DNA of 64,000 bases from Ruminiclostridium cellobioparum DSM 1351 = ATCC 15832 (GTDB taxonomy: Bacteria; Bacillota; Clostridia; Acetivibrionales; DSM-1351), in contig NZ_JHYD01000039.1 in assembly GCF_000621505.1 (NCBI RefSeq), forward strand, positions 1 to 64,000, in the 5' to 3' direction. How positions within the stretch are numbered: the first letter of the stretch is position 1; the number at the start of each line of letters is the position of its first letter. Made by a program: the position numbers and the translations under genes. A model generated the notes under the pieces. The model saw only the letters and a program-made list of their open reading frames with translations. It was not told where the DNA came from and made no database searches. This document shows, piece by piece, positions 16,470-24,957 of the stretch.

Positions 16470-17969
16470 TTATTGGGTCAATTTATCAATTGCATCTTGT
16501 ACGAATTGCCGGCTTTTTTCAATATCCGCGGATTGATCACGGTCCTCATAGAGAGCCGGGATGATCTCACGGAAAGAGGTATAAAGTTTCCGGGTTTTTT
16601 CCCCGAGCCGTGGGTTTCCCCGCAGTGTTACGGCTTGCGCGCCGTGGATCAGTTCTATTGCAGACAGGTAATACAGGTTGTCTAAAATCGAACTGATCTT
16701 TTTTACTGCAAAAGCTGTATTGGCAGCATGATCTTCTATTGCTCCTGCGACTTCAAGAAAATCCAGCGAACTGGGGTTGGCATACATGCGGATTTCCGTA
16801 TCTAAAATGCTGACAGTTTTTTGTACCGTTGGGAAACCCAATACATTGGCATTTGGAGTCAAAAAACGGTCAAGCCCGGAAAAACGCGGATCAGAGATTC
16901 TCAGTATCCTGTGGCATATCATTTTTGAAAGATGAGCCAGTGCAATTGAGGACATCTCAATTCCCTGGACTAAAGAGAGGGTTTCAAAATTGCAATTACC
17001 AATAAAGCGTTTTTCTTGGGGAAGCAGGCAGGGGTTGTCCTGTGTGTGATTCAGGTCAAGGGCCAGCTGATTTTGAGCAAATTGCAATGCATCGAGAACC
17101 GCAGCTGCAACAGCTATCTGATTCCGGAAACTCAATGGGTCCTGTAAACTACGGGATTTATCCGGCTGCCACAGGTAGCTGCCTTCCAGAAAGCTTCTGC
17201 ATTGCTCGGCACATCTTATTTGATTTGGACTGCCTTTCAGAAGATTTACCTCCTGGTTTAAAGGGTCAACAACACCATTTATACCCTCCAGGCTGAGACA
17301 ATATACCAACTGGTTCATATCCAGATAGTTAAATACCCTTTCCAGAAAAAGTGCTGTAAAAGCATGAGACTGTGCATTGGAGGAGATTAAACCCAAACCT
17401 TCCTTGGGACCCAGAATGAGCGGGGAAAGACCCAGAGAGGCCAGAACTTCACTGCCTGCCATTATCCGGCCCCTGTACTCTGCTTCACCTTCTCCCGTAA
17501 GCACCAGGCCTATTGATGAAAGCGGACCGATGTCAGCTTCGCCGATGGAGCCGCACCATTTCATTATTGGACAGACATCCTTTTCCAGGAAAGTAACGAG
17601 ATATTTGACAAGTGCGGGAGAAACACCGGTATTTCCCCTGAGGAAGCCGTTAATCAAAACCAGAAGTACTGCACGTACTTCTTCTTTGGTACAGCTCTCA
17701 CGTATGGCCACGTTATGGCTCCGGAGAAGCGAAAGGTTGAATTGCATCACATCCGAAGGAGCTACGCTCCGGTCCTTGTTAAAGCCTACACTTGTATTCA
17801 TACCATAGACCTTATGATTATTTGAGGAACTTATCCCGAGCAGAAGCTGATGGGATTCATTTACCCTGTTCATAGCCTTTTCGGGAATTACGGGAACAGA
17901 TATTCTGTATGCAGTTTCATAAATTTGTTTAGTTGTAAGATGGCTGCCGTCTATAATAAAGTTTTTCAA
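16470..17969 (-). CDS. MIO-less lyase of the histidine/phenylalanine ammonia-lyase superfamily
   Basis: 499-residue enzyme with the overall HAL/PAL pattern: YGMNTSVGF at 55-63 (YG.NTG.G in HAL), LSLLRSHN at 79-86, GEGEAEYRGR near 159-168, LGPKEGLGLISS near 186-197, then QDPLSFRNQ, TQDNPCLLP and GAIEDHAANTAFA. The region normally holding GSVGASGDLAPL reads GSIGEADIGPL at 140-150, so the Ala-Ser-Gly that cyclises to the MIO cofactor is missing. Members without MIO include ergothionase, which eliminates trimethylamine from a trimethylated histidine thione. With a betaine-type importer next door, a lyase for a quaternary-ammonium amino acid is a reasonable inference. TTG start, 13 bases after the cyclodeaminase gene. 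Confidence 0.75.
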   Translation of the reverse strand: MKNFIIDGSHLTTKQIYETAYRISVPVIPEKAMNRVNESHQLLLGISSSNNHKVYGMNTSVGFNKDRSVAPSDVMQFNLSLLRSHNVAIRESCTKEEVRAVLLVLINGFLRGNTGVSPALVKYLVTFLEKDVCPIMKWCGSIGEADIGPLSSIGLVLTGEGEAEYRGRIMAGSEVLASLGLSPLILGPKEGLGLISSNAQSHAFTALFLERVFNYLDMNQLVYCLSLEGINGVVDPLNQEVNLLKGSPNQIRCAEQCRSFLEGSYLWQPDKSRSLQDPLSFRNQIAVAAAVLDALQFAQNQLALDLNHTQDNPCLLPQEKRFIGNCNFETLSLVQGIEMSSIALAHLSKMICHRILRISDPRFSGLDRFLTPNANVLGFPTVQKTVSILDTEIRMYANPSSLDFLEVAGAIEDHAANTAFAVKKISSILDNLYYLSAIELIHGAQAVTLRGNPRLGEKTRKLYTSFREIIPALYEDRDQSADIEKSRQFVQDAIDKLTQ

Positions 17970-17982
17970 TTGTTTTCACCTG

Positions 17983-18984
17983 CTAACGATATGTAAGTTC
18001 TGTTCCGATTTTTGCATCTATGGCTTTTTGCCATATCAGATATCCTAAAGCTATATCATTGAGTGACAAACCGCGGTGCCAGAATAGAATACGTTCATCC
18101 TTTGATTCACGTCCTTTTTTCTGTCCGGTTACTATTTGGCATAATTCTGCATAAAGTGTTTCCTGAGACAGCTTTCCCGAGTCGACATGATAGCGGAGAC
18201 TGCCAAATTTACCGCCCTTGCACTGTCCCCAATCATCAACTATTATTTTATCCATGACATCGGTCAAATCATTTTCAACTGCGCTTATTGTACCATAAGG
18301 AACAACAAAGGTTCCGGGTGCTACCCACCTGGTTAAAAGAAAAGGCTCCGGCTCTATAAGCCTTGTTGCCTCAACCATGATATCTGCTCCTTTTAAGCAA
18401 TCCTCACTGTTGTCAACGGCAATAACAGGTTTGCCCAATTTCCCGGTAAGAAGTTTTGCAAAAGCTTCTCTTGATTCAGGCCTTCTGCTGTTAACACGGA
18501 TTTCATCAAAATTGAAAATACTGTCCAGCAATATTACATTCCAGTATGAGGTTCCACGGGCACCAAGATGTCCAAGAATTTTACTGTCTTTTCTGGCCAG
18601 ATATTTTGCACCGATTGCAGTGAGGGCTCCGGTCCGCATATCGGTAATAGCTGTTGCATCCAGGATTGCCAGAGGCATACCGGTACCGGGATCATATAGA
18701 TTTAACAGGGCAAGCTCGGAAGGGAGATTTTTTTTATAATTGTCCACATAGTCACCTACAATTTTTACACCTGCAACATTGAGAGGTTCTATATAGCCCC
18801 TTAAAATATTGAAGTGACCGTTAACAGACGGATTGGGAATGAGGTGAACCCGGGGTTCAATTACGGTTTGGCTGCTTCCCTGTGCGACAAGACTTTGTTC
18901 CACCGAATTTAAAATTTCTTCATTTGTCAGATTCATGGATTCGATATCTTTTCCGCTGATAAATAGTATCTTATTGTTATTCAT
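17983..18984 (-). CDS. ornithine cyclodeaminase/mu-crystallin family protein
   Basis: 333-residue NAD(P)-dependent enzyme of the OCD/mu-crystallin family, whose members act as cyclodeaminases, ketimine reductases or amino-acid dehydrogenases. Family marks are GVKIVGDYVDNYKKNLPSEL around 72-91, MRTGALTAIGAKYLARKDSK near 116-135, and the dinucleotide loop GHLGARGTSYWN at 138-149. The C-terminus with HRGLSLNDIALGYLIWQKA is also typical. ATG 18984 follows GGGGAGAC. It is the first gene of the leftward operon and precedes the MIO-less lyase, so it probably acts on the same substrate class or its product. True ornithine activity is unproven. Confidence 0.8.
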   Translation of the reverse strand: MNNNKILFISGKDIESMNLTNEEILNSVEQSLVAQGSSQTVIEPRVHLIPNPSVNGHFNILRGYIEPLNVAGVKIVGDYVDNYKKNLPSELALLNLYDPGTGMPLAILDATAITDMRTGALTAIGAKYLARKDSKILGHLGARGTSYWNVILLDSIFNFDEIRVNSRRPESREAFAKLLTGKLGKPVIAVDNSEDCLKGADIMVEATRLIEPEPFLLTRWVAPGTFVVPYGTISAVENDLTDVMDKIIVDDWGQCKGGKFGSLRYHVDSGKLSQETLYAELCQIVTGQKKGRESKDERILFWHRGLSLNDIALGYLIWQKAIDAKIGTELTYR

Positions 18985-19023
18985 AATAATGTCTCCCCAG
19001 CATAAGTAATTATTAGTGAGTTC

Positions 19024-19052
19024 ATTATAACTTTGCTGTTTATTAAAGTCAA
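19024..19052 (-). promoter_or_regulatory. promoter of the cyclodeaminase-lyase operon
   Basis: On the minus strand TTGACT (19047-19052) and TATAAT (19024-19029) are separated by exactly 17 bases, a near-consensus sigma-A promoter. Confidence 0.8.
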
Positions 19053-19061
19053 TGAAAAAAT

Positions 19062-19087
19062 CATACTATACCTATTGACATAGTATG
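19062..19087. promoter_or_regulatory. dyad operator between divergent promoters
   Basis: Perfect 8-bp inverted repeat CATACTAT (19062-19069) and ATAGTATG (19080-19087). It overlaps the -35 box of the rightward promoter and lies just upstream of the leftward one, so one dimeric regulator could control both arms. No regulator gene lies between or next to them. Confidence 0.6.
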
Positions 19088-19103
19088 AAAAAATGAATAT
19101 TAT
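19075..19103 (+). promoter_or_regulatory. promoter of the ABC importer operon
   Basis: TTGACA (19075-19080), 17-base spacer, TATTAT (19098-19103): near-consensus sigma-A promoter. The long leader to 19237 contains a hairpin made by ACAGATGT and ACATCTGT shortly before the ribosome binding site. Confidence 0.8.
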
Positions 19104-19236
19104 GTTAATAATAATTCATATGTAACTTATATGATTAGTATGTTTGTGATGGACGCAGATAGCCTGCAGTTTTCAAAGGACAGATGTGTATTTCGGAACA
19201 TCTGTATCGTACATAATAATTTTAGGGGGTATTATT

Positions 19237-20205
19237 TTGAAAAAAAATTTAAAAAGTAAATTATTAGCTCTAACACTTTGCGTAGGTTTTATATTATCGG
19301 CAGCCGGCTGCGGAAGTAATTCTTCCGCAACTTCGAGTGCGACTCAGACTCAGAGTTCGGCATCTGCTGCTCCAACATCAGAATCGGTTGGTAAAAAACC
19401 TATTATAGTAGGTTCAAAAGATTTTACCGAATCCAAGGTCCTTGCGGAAATATATGCATTGGCCCTTGAAAATGGCGGATACCAGGTTAAACGTGCCGAA
19501 TCATTGGCAAGTGCGGTCATAAGAGAATCCATAAAGACAGGGGATGTGGATTTATATCCCGAATATACCGGTACGGCTTTAGTTTCTGTATTGGGGCTTG
19601 ATCCTATATACGATAAGGATGAAGTGTATAAGACTGTAAAGGAACAATATGAGAAACAGTATGACATAGCAATTCTGGATCCGGCCGATGTAAATGACTC
19701 GGAAGGTCTTGCCGTTTTGGCAACACGGGCAAAGGAACTTGGCATATCTACCATTTCAGAGGCATGGGCGGCTGCTCAGAAGCAAAAACTGGTTTTCTCC
19801 TGCAAAGCGGAATTTACTGAAGCTCAGATTCCAAGACTCGAACAGGTTTATGGAAAGCTGCCTTTTAAATTGTCAGTTATGGAGCATACGCTTTCATTTT
19901 CAGCGGCAAAATCAGGAAATGTTGATGTGTTCAGTGTGTATACCACAGAAGGTAATCTGGCAGGAGACGAGTGGACTGTTCTCAAGGACGACCTGGGAGC
20001 ATGGGTACCGTACTACATAATTCCTGTGATCCGCAATGATGCTTTAAAAGCAAATCCGGGAGCTGAGAGGATTATAAATCTGGTTACTGCAACATTTACT
20101 ACCGATAATGTTATTAAAATGAATGCTGAAGTTGATGCAGACGGCAAGGAATATGACGATGTGGCCAGGGAATATTATGAGAGCATAAAAGCCTCTTTAA
20201 AATAA
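19237..20205 (+). CDS. betaine-type (OpuAC/OpuCC-like) substrate-binding lipoprotein
   Basis: 322-residue solute-binding lipoprotein of the glycine betaine/carnitine/choline class. I chose TTG 19237 after TTTAGGGGG rather than ATG 19186, because the signal peptide then starts MKKNLKSKLLALTLC and ends in lipobox SAAGC. The mature part opens IIVGSKDFTESKVLAEIYAL, the hallmark of this binding-protein family, and continues with DLYPEYTGTALVSVLG. These proteins cage quaternary ammonium groups with aromatic residues. It is the first gene of a four-gene ABC system. EgtU-type ergothioneine-binding domains belong to the same family, so substrate is open. Confidence 0.85.
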   Translation: MKKNLKSKLLALTLCVGFILSAAGCGSNSSATSSATQTQSSASAAPTSESVGKKPIIVGSKDFTESKVLAEIYALALENGGYQVKRAESLASAVIRESIKTGDVDLYPEYTGTALVSVLGLDPIYDKDEVYKTVKEQYEKQYDIAILDPADVNDSEGLAVLATRAKELGISTISEAWAAAQKQKLVFSCKAEFTEAQIPRLEQVYGKLPFKLSVMEHTLSFSAAKSGNVDVFSVYTTEGNLAGDEWTVLKDDLGAWVPYYIIPVIRNDALKANPGAERIINLVTATFTTDNVIKMNAEVDADGKEYDDVAREYYESIKASLK

Positions 20206-20228
20206 GCACCTTGTCAGGAAGCAGAATA

Positions 20229-20263
20229 ATTTTCCGGCAGTAGCTTTGATGCTGCCGGAAAAT
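20229..20263 (+). terminator. intercistronic stem-loop after the binding protein
   Basis: ATTTTCCGGCAG (20229-20240) and CTGCCGGAAAAT (20252-20263) form a perfect 12-bp stem, with no long T run after it. Such hairpins commonly stabilise the upstream message or give partial termination, raising binding-protein levels over the permease. Confidence 0.65.
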
Positions 20264-20288
20264 TTAAAAGTTTATTGGGGGAGGGAAA

Positions 20289-20933
20289 ATGTTTTCGGAT
20301 CTTATTCAATATTACCTGGAAAATACATCGAAATATTGGTCTTATGTGGCAACGCATATTACTATCAGCCTGGTGGTAACTGTATTTGCAATTCTTATAG
20401 GAATTCCTCTGGGGATCGTCTGTGCCAAATTGCCAAAGTTATCGGGAATTATAACAGGAACGGTAAACGCCCTTAGAATTATCCCAAGTCTGGCATTAAT
20501 GGTTCTTATGGTCCCTTTGATAGGGATAGGGCGGTTCCCTGCAACAATAGTATTGATAATTATTACGTTGCCGCCTATTCTTATTAATACTATAACCGGA
20601 TTTTTGTCGGTAAAAGATTCTATCAGGGAAACTGCCATTGGAATGGGAATGTCTGCAAAGCAGGTTTTTCTTGAAGTGGAATTTCCTCTGGCACTTCCTT
20701 TAATAGCAGCGGGCATCAGAACGGCTGTCGTAGAGGTCGTTGCAACAACAGCAATCGCCTCCTATATAGGTGCAGGCGGTCTGGGAGTACTGGTATCATC
20801 AGGAATAGGTTATGGCAGAGTATTCATAACTCTGTTGGGAGGAGGTTCCATCGCTGTCATATCAATTGCTGCGGATCTGTTATTGGAAGGTGTTCAGAAC
20901 GTACTGACCAAACGGATGGGACTTGTGGAATAA
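20289..20933 (+). CDS. betaine-type ABC permease 1 (OpuCB-like)
   Basis: 214-residue inner-membrane subunit with about five to six transmembrane helices. It starts at ATG 20289 behind GGGGGAGGG. Typical OpuCB/ProW sequence is seen: LRIIPSLALMVLMVPLIGIG around 60-79, the EAA coupling loop with SIRETAIGMGMSAKQVFLEV near 110-129, and GAGGLGVLVSSGI near 160. It couples to the ATPase at 20958. Two permease genes on either side of the ATPase match the OpuB/OpuC type arrangement. Confidence 0.85.
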   Translation: MFSDLIQYYLENTSKYWSYVATHITISLVVTVFAILIGIPLGIVCAKLPKLSGIITGTVNALRIIPSLALMVLMVPLIGIGRFPATIVLIIITLPPILINTITGFLSVKDSIRETAIGMGMSAKQVFLEVEFPLALPLIAAGIRTAVVEVVATTAIASYIGAGGLGVLVSSGIGYGRVFITLLGGGSIAVISIAADLLLEGVQNVLTKRMGLVE

Positions 20934-20957
20934 GCCAAATCATGGAAGGTAAAAAGT

Positions 20958-21920
20958 ATGAAAGATAAAAATATACCCGCAATTGAATTCAATCATGTAT
21001 ATAAACGTTTCCCGGGCATGAAGACAGATGCTGTTAATGATATTACCATGGATATTTATGATGGTGAATTTATTACTATTCTAGGTTCATCCGGCTGCGG
21101 AAAAACGACGCTGCTGAAGATGGTAAATCGCCTGTACGATTATACCGGTGGTGATATCCGGTTTTATGGAAAAAGCATAAAAGCAATAAATGAAGTAGAC
21201 CATCGCAGGAATATCGGCTATGTTGTGCAGGCCGGTGGACTGTTCCCTCATAAAACAGTCAGAGATAATATAGCTACGGTTCCCAAGCTTTTGAAATGGG
21301 ATAAAAAAAGGATTGAGACACGGGTAGATGAACTTCTTGATACCATCGGCCTTGATGCCGAAGACTACAGGAACCGCTACCCCAGATCATTATCAGGAGG
21401 TCAGCAGCAGAGGGTAGGAATAGCCAGAGCCTTGGCCGCAGATCCAAATGTTCTTTTGATGGATGAACCCTTCGGAGCAATAGATGCTATAACCAGAACT
21501 GCACTTCAGGCCGAAGTGCAGCGTTTACAGGAAAAGACGAAAAAGACGATTCTGTTTGTAACTCATGATATTCAGGAAGCATTTAAATTGGGGTCAAGGG
21601 TTATTATCATGCACGAAGGGAAATTACAGCAATACGATACACCGGATAAAATTATGCTTCATCCGGCAAATGAGTTTGTTTCAAAACTGGTATCGGCAGA
21701 CGACCCTATAGTCCGTATGAAGGTAATTTCATTAGGTGCAATAATGGAAAAGGTTCATGGGGATATAGATGCCCAGGGTATATTTAAATCAGAAACCAGT
21801 CCTGTAGAAGAAACCCTGCCGATATTCCTGAAAGACAGAAGTAAAGTAATTTATGTGGAAAATGCGGCCGGTGAAATTGCAGGAATGGTTTCCTGGAATC
21901 AGATAGCAAATATTGTCTAA
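20958..21920 (+). CDS. betaine-type ABC transporter ATPase (OpuCA-like)
   Basis: 320-residue ATP-binding subunit. Walker A GSSGCGKTT is at 43-51, signature LSGGQ at 145-149, Walker B VLLMDEPF at 165-172, and the switch His in FVTHDIQEAFK. After the nucleotide-binding domain there is a C-terminal regulatory extension of about 80 residues ending YVENAAGEIAGMVSWNQIA, comparable to a single CBS-like module and shorter than in ProV/OpuCA with two. It drives import through the two flanking permeases. ATG 20958 follows ATGGAAGG; the end overlaps the next ribosome binding site. Confidence 0.9.
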   Translation: MKDKNIPAIEFNHVYKRFPGMKTDAVNDITMDIYDGEFITILGSSGCGKTTLLKMVNRLYDYTGGDIRFYGKSIKAINEVDHRRNIGYVVQAGGLFPHKTVRDNIATVPKLLKWDKKRIETRVDELLDTIGLDAEDYRNRYPRSLSGGQQQRVGIARALAADPNVLLMDEPFGAIDAITRTALQAEVQRLQEKTKKTILFVTHDIQEAFKLGSRVIIMHEGKLQQYDTPDKIMLHPANEFVSKLVSADDPIVRMKVISLGAIMEKVHGDIDAQGIFKSETSPVEETLPIFLKDRSKVIYVENAAGEIAGMVSWNQIANIV

Positions 21921-21933
21921 GGAGGAAACAGAC

Positions 21934-22593
21934 TTGAACTGGATAAAATTTGTAGAATATGCTCAAAAACATACCGACCTGCTTGTAAAATGTTTGCTGG
22001 AGCATATCCAGCTCGTGGGAACAGCATTGCTCATATCACTTTTAATTGCAATCCCGGTAAGCTTGATTTTATTGAGACTGAAAAAAATATCGCAAGTGGT
22101 TATGGCTCTCCTTGGGGCGTTGTATTCCATACCAAGCCTGGCCTTTTTTTCTTTATTATTACCTTTTTTAGGGCTTGGAAAGAAAAATGCAATTTTTGTA
22201 TTGGTTGTTTACAGTCAGTTTATTTTGGTTCGTAATATCCTTGCAGGCTTTCACCAGTTAGATAAAAATATTATTGAAGCAGGCATAGGTATGGGAATGA
22301 CAAAATTTACGATTTTCACCGGTGTACAGCTGCCGCTGGTTTTACCTGTTTTAATCGGCGGTATACGTATAGCGGCAATTGTAACTATTGGAAGTGCTAC
22401 AATAGCACAGACTGTGAATGCGGGAGGTTTGGGAAAGGTTTTGTTCGATGGCCTTTCTTCCATGAATTATATAAAAATGCTCTGGGGAACTGTCTACACT
22501 GCCGGACTTGCGCTGGTTGTCAACTGGGTGCTTTCCAGATTGGAAATCTACAGTTTAAAGAGAGCCGAAGGGAGATTGGGGAATGCCGGATAA
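21934..22593 (+). CDS. betaine-type ABC permease 2 (OpuCD-like)
   Basis: 219-residue membrane subunit. TTG 21934 is chosen because AAGGAGG (21919-21925) lies 8 bases before it; the TTG at 21913 would precede this site. It shows ALYSIPSLAFFSLLLPFLGL, the EAA loop NIIEAGIGMGMTKFTIFTGV and ATIAQTVNAGGLGKVLF as in its partner, with about five membrane helices. Its last 11 bases overlap the Fe-S protein gene, so the two are translationally coupled. Confidence 0.85.
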   Translation: MNWIKFVEYAQKHTDLLVKCLLEHIQLVGTALLISLLIAIPVSLILLRLKKISQVVMALLGALYSIPSLAFFSLLLPFLGLGKKNAIFVLVVYSQFILVRNILAGFHQLDKNIIEAGIGMGMTKFTIFTGVQLPLVLPVLIGGIRIAAIVTIGSATIAQTVNAGGLGKVLFDGLSSMNYIKMLWGTVYTAGLALVVNWVLSRLEIYSLKRAEGRLGNAG

Positions 22594-23494
22594 ACAAATA
22601 TTTTATGACAATTTTAAGATTCCTGAAGCTGCCCGGCCGTACCTGGATATCTTTTTTACCCCGGAAGAAATCAGTATTCTGGGGAAGTACGGGGACCGCA
22701 TTTTTAAAGCAGAGGATATAACCGAATATGATAAGGAGAAAGCAGGAGAGCTGCTGCAGGATTATTACTCCAGAGGGTTGGTTTCTTATGAAAATATGGA
22801 AAAGGGGGAATACAGGACTTCGGATTTTTACAGTTACCTTGATTCTTTCGTGGTGACAAGAATTCCGGAATACCGCAGTATACCGGCAGAAGGCAGAAAG
22901 GCTATTGATGGCTGGTATTTTGATGCATACTATGAAGGGCTTGATAAAAATCCGGAAAAGGTACCTACCGGTGATATCATTCTGCCCTTGGACGAAACTC
23001 TTCAATATATTGACAAACAGGAAGGACAGGCTTATTTATCTCTCTGTGACTGCCGTGCATTGAGCGGTGATTGCGGACTGCCCCTGAATACCTGTGTGAG
23101 CTGGAAGAACGGCATAAATTCCCGTGCGCACAGAGGCATATCAAAAGAAATTACAAAGGAAGAAGCAAAACAAATTGTTCTGGATGCAGATAAACAGGGT
23201 CTGGTACATACCGTTAATAAAACCGGTGTATGCAACTGCTGCGGTGATTGCTGCTACTTATTCAGGAGCCGGGAAAAAATGCAAAGTCATCAATTTTGGC
23301 CAAAATCTTTTTACAAAGTTGAACTGGAACATGAAAACTGTATTGGCTGCGGTTTATGTGTTAAAAGATGCCAGTTTGGAGTGTTTTCATATGGTAAGCC
23401 GGTTCAGGCTGATACCGGCAGCTGCATCGGCTGCGGAGTTTGTGTTACGGGATGTCCGAAGGATGCGTTGAAACTTATAACCAGTGGTCTGTAA
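22583..23494 (+). CDS. cysteine-rich 4Fe-4S protein linked to the importer
   Basis: 303-residue cytosolic iron-sulfur protein. The C-terminus has two ferredoxin clusters, CIGCGLCVKRC (253-263) and CIGCGVCVTGC (281-291), followed by PKDAL. Upstream are two further cysteine groups: Cys155, 157, 164 and 171 in LCDCRALSGDCGLPLNTC, and CNCCGDCC at 217-224. Such groups occur in uncharacterised clostridial Fe-S proteins and suggest extra metal sites. The N-terminal 130 residues resemble a winged-helix-like segment (FTPEEISILGKYGD). It overlaps the permease by 11 bases, so it belongs to the same pathway, possibly as a reductase or electron donor. Reaction unknown. Confidence 0.7.
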   Translation: MPDKQIFYDNFKIPEAARPYLDIFFTPEEISILGKYGDRIFKAEDITEYDKEKAGELLQDYYSRGLVSYENMEKGEYRTSDFYSYLDSFVVTRIPEYRSIPAEGRKAIDGWYFDAYYEGLDKNPEKVPTGDIILPLDETLQYIDKQEGQAYLSLCDCRALSGDCGLPLNTCVSWKNGINSRAHRGISKEITKEEAKQIVLDADKQGLVHTVNKTGVCNCCGDCCYLFRSREKMQSHQFWPKSFYKVELEHENCIGCGLCVKRCQFGVFSYGKPVQADTGSCIGCGVCVTGCPKDALKLITSGL

Positions 23495-23531
23495 CCTTCG
23501 CCGGCAATATAAGTTTTAGATGTTACAGACC
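23486..23531 (+). terminator. stem-loop between the Fe-S and PLP genes
   Basis: GGTCTGTAAC (23486-23495, including the stop codon) pairs perfectly with GTTACAGACC (23522-23531). No T run follows, so partial attenuation or message processing is more likely than full termination. Confidence 0.5.
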
Positions 23532-23558
23532 GCCAGGCAACAATAAAAGGAGATATTT

Positions 23559-24860
23559 ATGAGTTATAGAGCATATGATAATGATTCATTGGGATTTACT
23601 ACAAGGCAATTGCATGCGGGATATAATCCGGCTGAACATTACCGTTCAAAGGCTGTACCTATTTATCAGACGGCAGCATTTGAACTGGGTGACTTTGACC
23701 GGTGTATCCGTTTATTTGAGTATTCTGAAGAAGGACACTCATATGTACGGTTTTCCAATCCTACAAATACGGTTCTGGAGAAAAGAATCGCTTCATTGGA
23801 AGGGGGAGCTTCGGCACTTGCACTTGCTTCGGGGATGGCAGCCATATCAAATACAATTTTGAATCTTGCAAACGCAGGAGATGAAATTATAGCCGTTCAC
23901 ACGTTGTATGGAGGAAGTACCGCATTATTGGCAAAGACCTTGCCGGATTACGGTATTCATACGCGCTTCGTGGAAGATGAGAATGATATAGAATCCTACA
24001 GAAAAGAGATTAACGGACGTACACGTGCTATTTACATAGAATCATTAGGTAATCCCGGTATTACAATCCTGGATATCGAAAAAATTGCGTCACTTGCACA
24101 TGAGCACAATATACCGCTGGTTATTGATAATACCTTTGCAACACCGTATTTATTTCAGGCTTTTGAGTATGGCGTGGATATCATTTGCTATTCCGCTACA
24201 AAGTATCTGGCGGGGCATGGTACAATTATTGCCGGACTGGTGGTTGAAAGCGGTAAATTTAACTGGCTTAACGGAAAATTTCCACAGTTTGAAAAGTTTT
24301 ATGATGAATTTAAAAATAATATAGAACCCGAAACACTTAAAAGGGAAATGTTTACTAAACGGCTTCGAATAAGGTTTTTGACAGATTTAGGTTCACATGT
24401 GAGCCCTCAGACGGTATTTTACTTGTTACAGGGCATGGAAACTCTTTCATTAAGAATGGAAAGGCATACAAAAAATGCACAAGCTGTAGCGGAATTTTTA
24501 GAAAAGCATCCACAGGTGAAATCTGTTGCTTATCCGGGATTGAAATCCAGTCCGTATAACAGCCTGGCTCAAAAATATTTTTCCAAAGGCCCCGGAGCAA
24601 TTATGTCCATACGCCTGAAGGGCGGCCTGGAAGCAGCAAAAACTGTGCTTGAAAATGTTCAGGTCTTTGATTATATGGTCAATGTGGGCGATGCCAAATC
24701 CTTGATTGTACATTCCGCGACCTCTACCCATTTTGGTCTGAATAAGGAAGAATGTGCAAAAGCAGGTGTCTATGATGATACCCTGAGATTGTCGGTAGGA
24801 ATAGAAGATACTGAGGACTTGATTAATGACCTGTCACAGGCTTTGGGAGCTATAAAATAA
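23559..24860 (+). CDS. O-acetylhomoserine sulfhydrylase-like PLP enzyme
   Basis: 433-residue enzyme of the Cys/Met-metabolism PLP family (O-acetylhomoserine aminocarboxypropyltransferase type). It starts at ATG 23559 behind AAAGGAG. Family marks are TRQLHAGYNP at 15-24, VPIYQTAAFELGD, YVRFSNPTNTVLEKRIASLE, ASGMAAI and the PLP lysine in SATKYLAGHG (Lys215). The inserted stretch after GLVVESGKF is usual for OAH sulfhydrylases. It would join sulfide (or methanethiol) to O-acetylhomoserine, making homocysteine or methionine; a C-S lyase role cannot be excluded. Placed after the importer and Fe-S genes it may recapture sulfur released from the imported compound. Confidence 0.85.
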   Translation: MSYRAYDNDSLGFTTRQLHAGYNPAEHYRSKAVPIYQTAAFELGDFDRCIRLFEYSEEGHSYVRFSNPTNTVLEKRIASLEGGASALALASGMAAISNTILNLANAGDEIIAVHTLYGGSTALLAKTLPDYGIHTRFVEDENDIESYRKEINGRTRAIYIESLGNPGITILDIEKIASLAHEHNIPLVIDNTFATPYLFQAFEYGVDIICYSATKYLAGHGTIIAGLVVESGKFNWLNGKFPQFEKFYDEFKNNIEPETLKREMFTKRLRIRFLTDLGSHVSPQTVFYLLQGMETLSLRMERHTKNAQAVAEFLEKHPQVKSVAYPGLKSSPYNSLAQKYFSKGPGAIMSIRLKGGLEAAKTVLENVQVFDYMVNVGDAKSLIVHSATSTHFGLNKEECAKAGVYDDTLRLSVGIEDTEDLINDLSQALGAIK

Positions 24861-24957
24861 TACGTATGCCTGAAATATCCGGAATTGAACTTATGAAAAT
24901 GAGAAGGGAAAAAGGTATTAGGTATTGACTTTCTATCGTTTATCAGGTAACTTAAAT

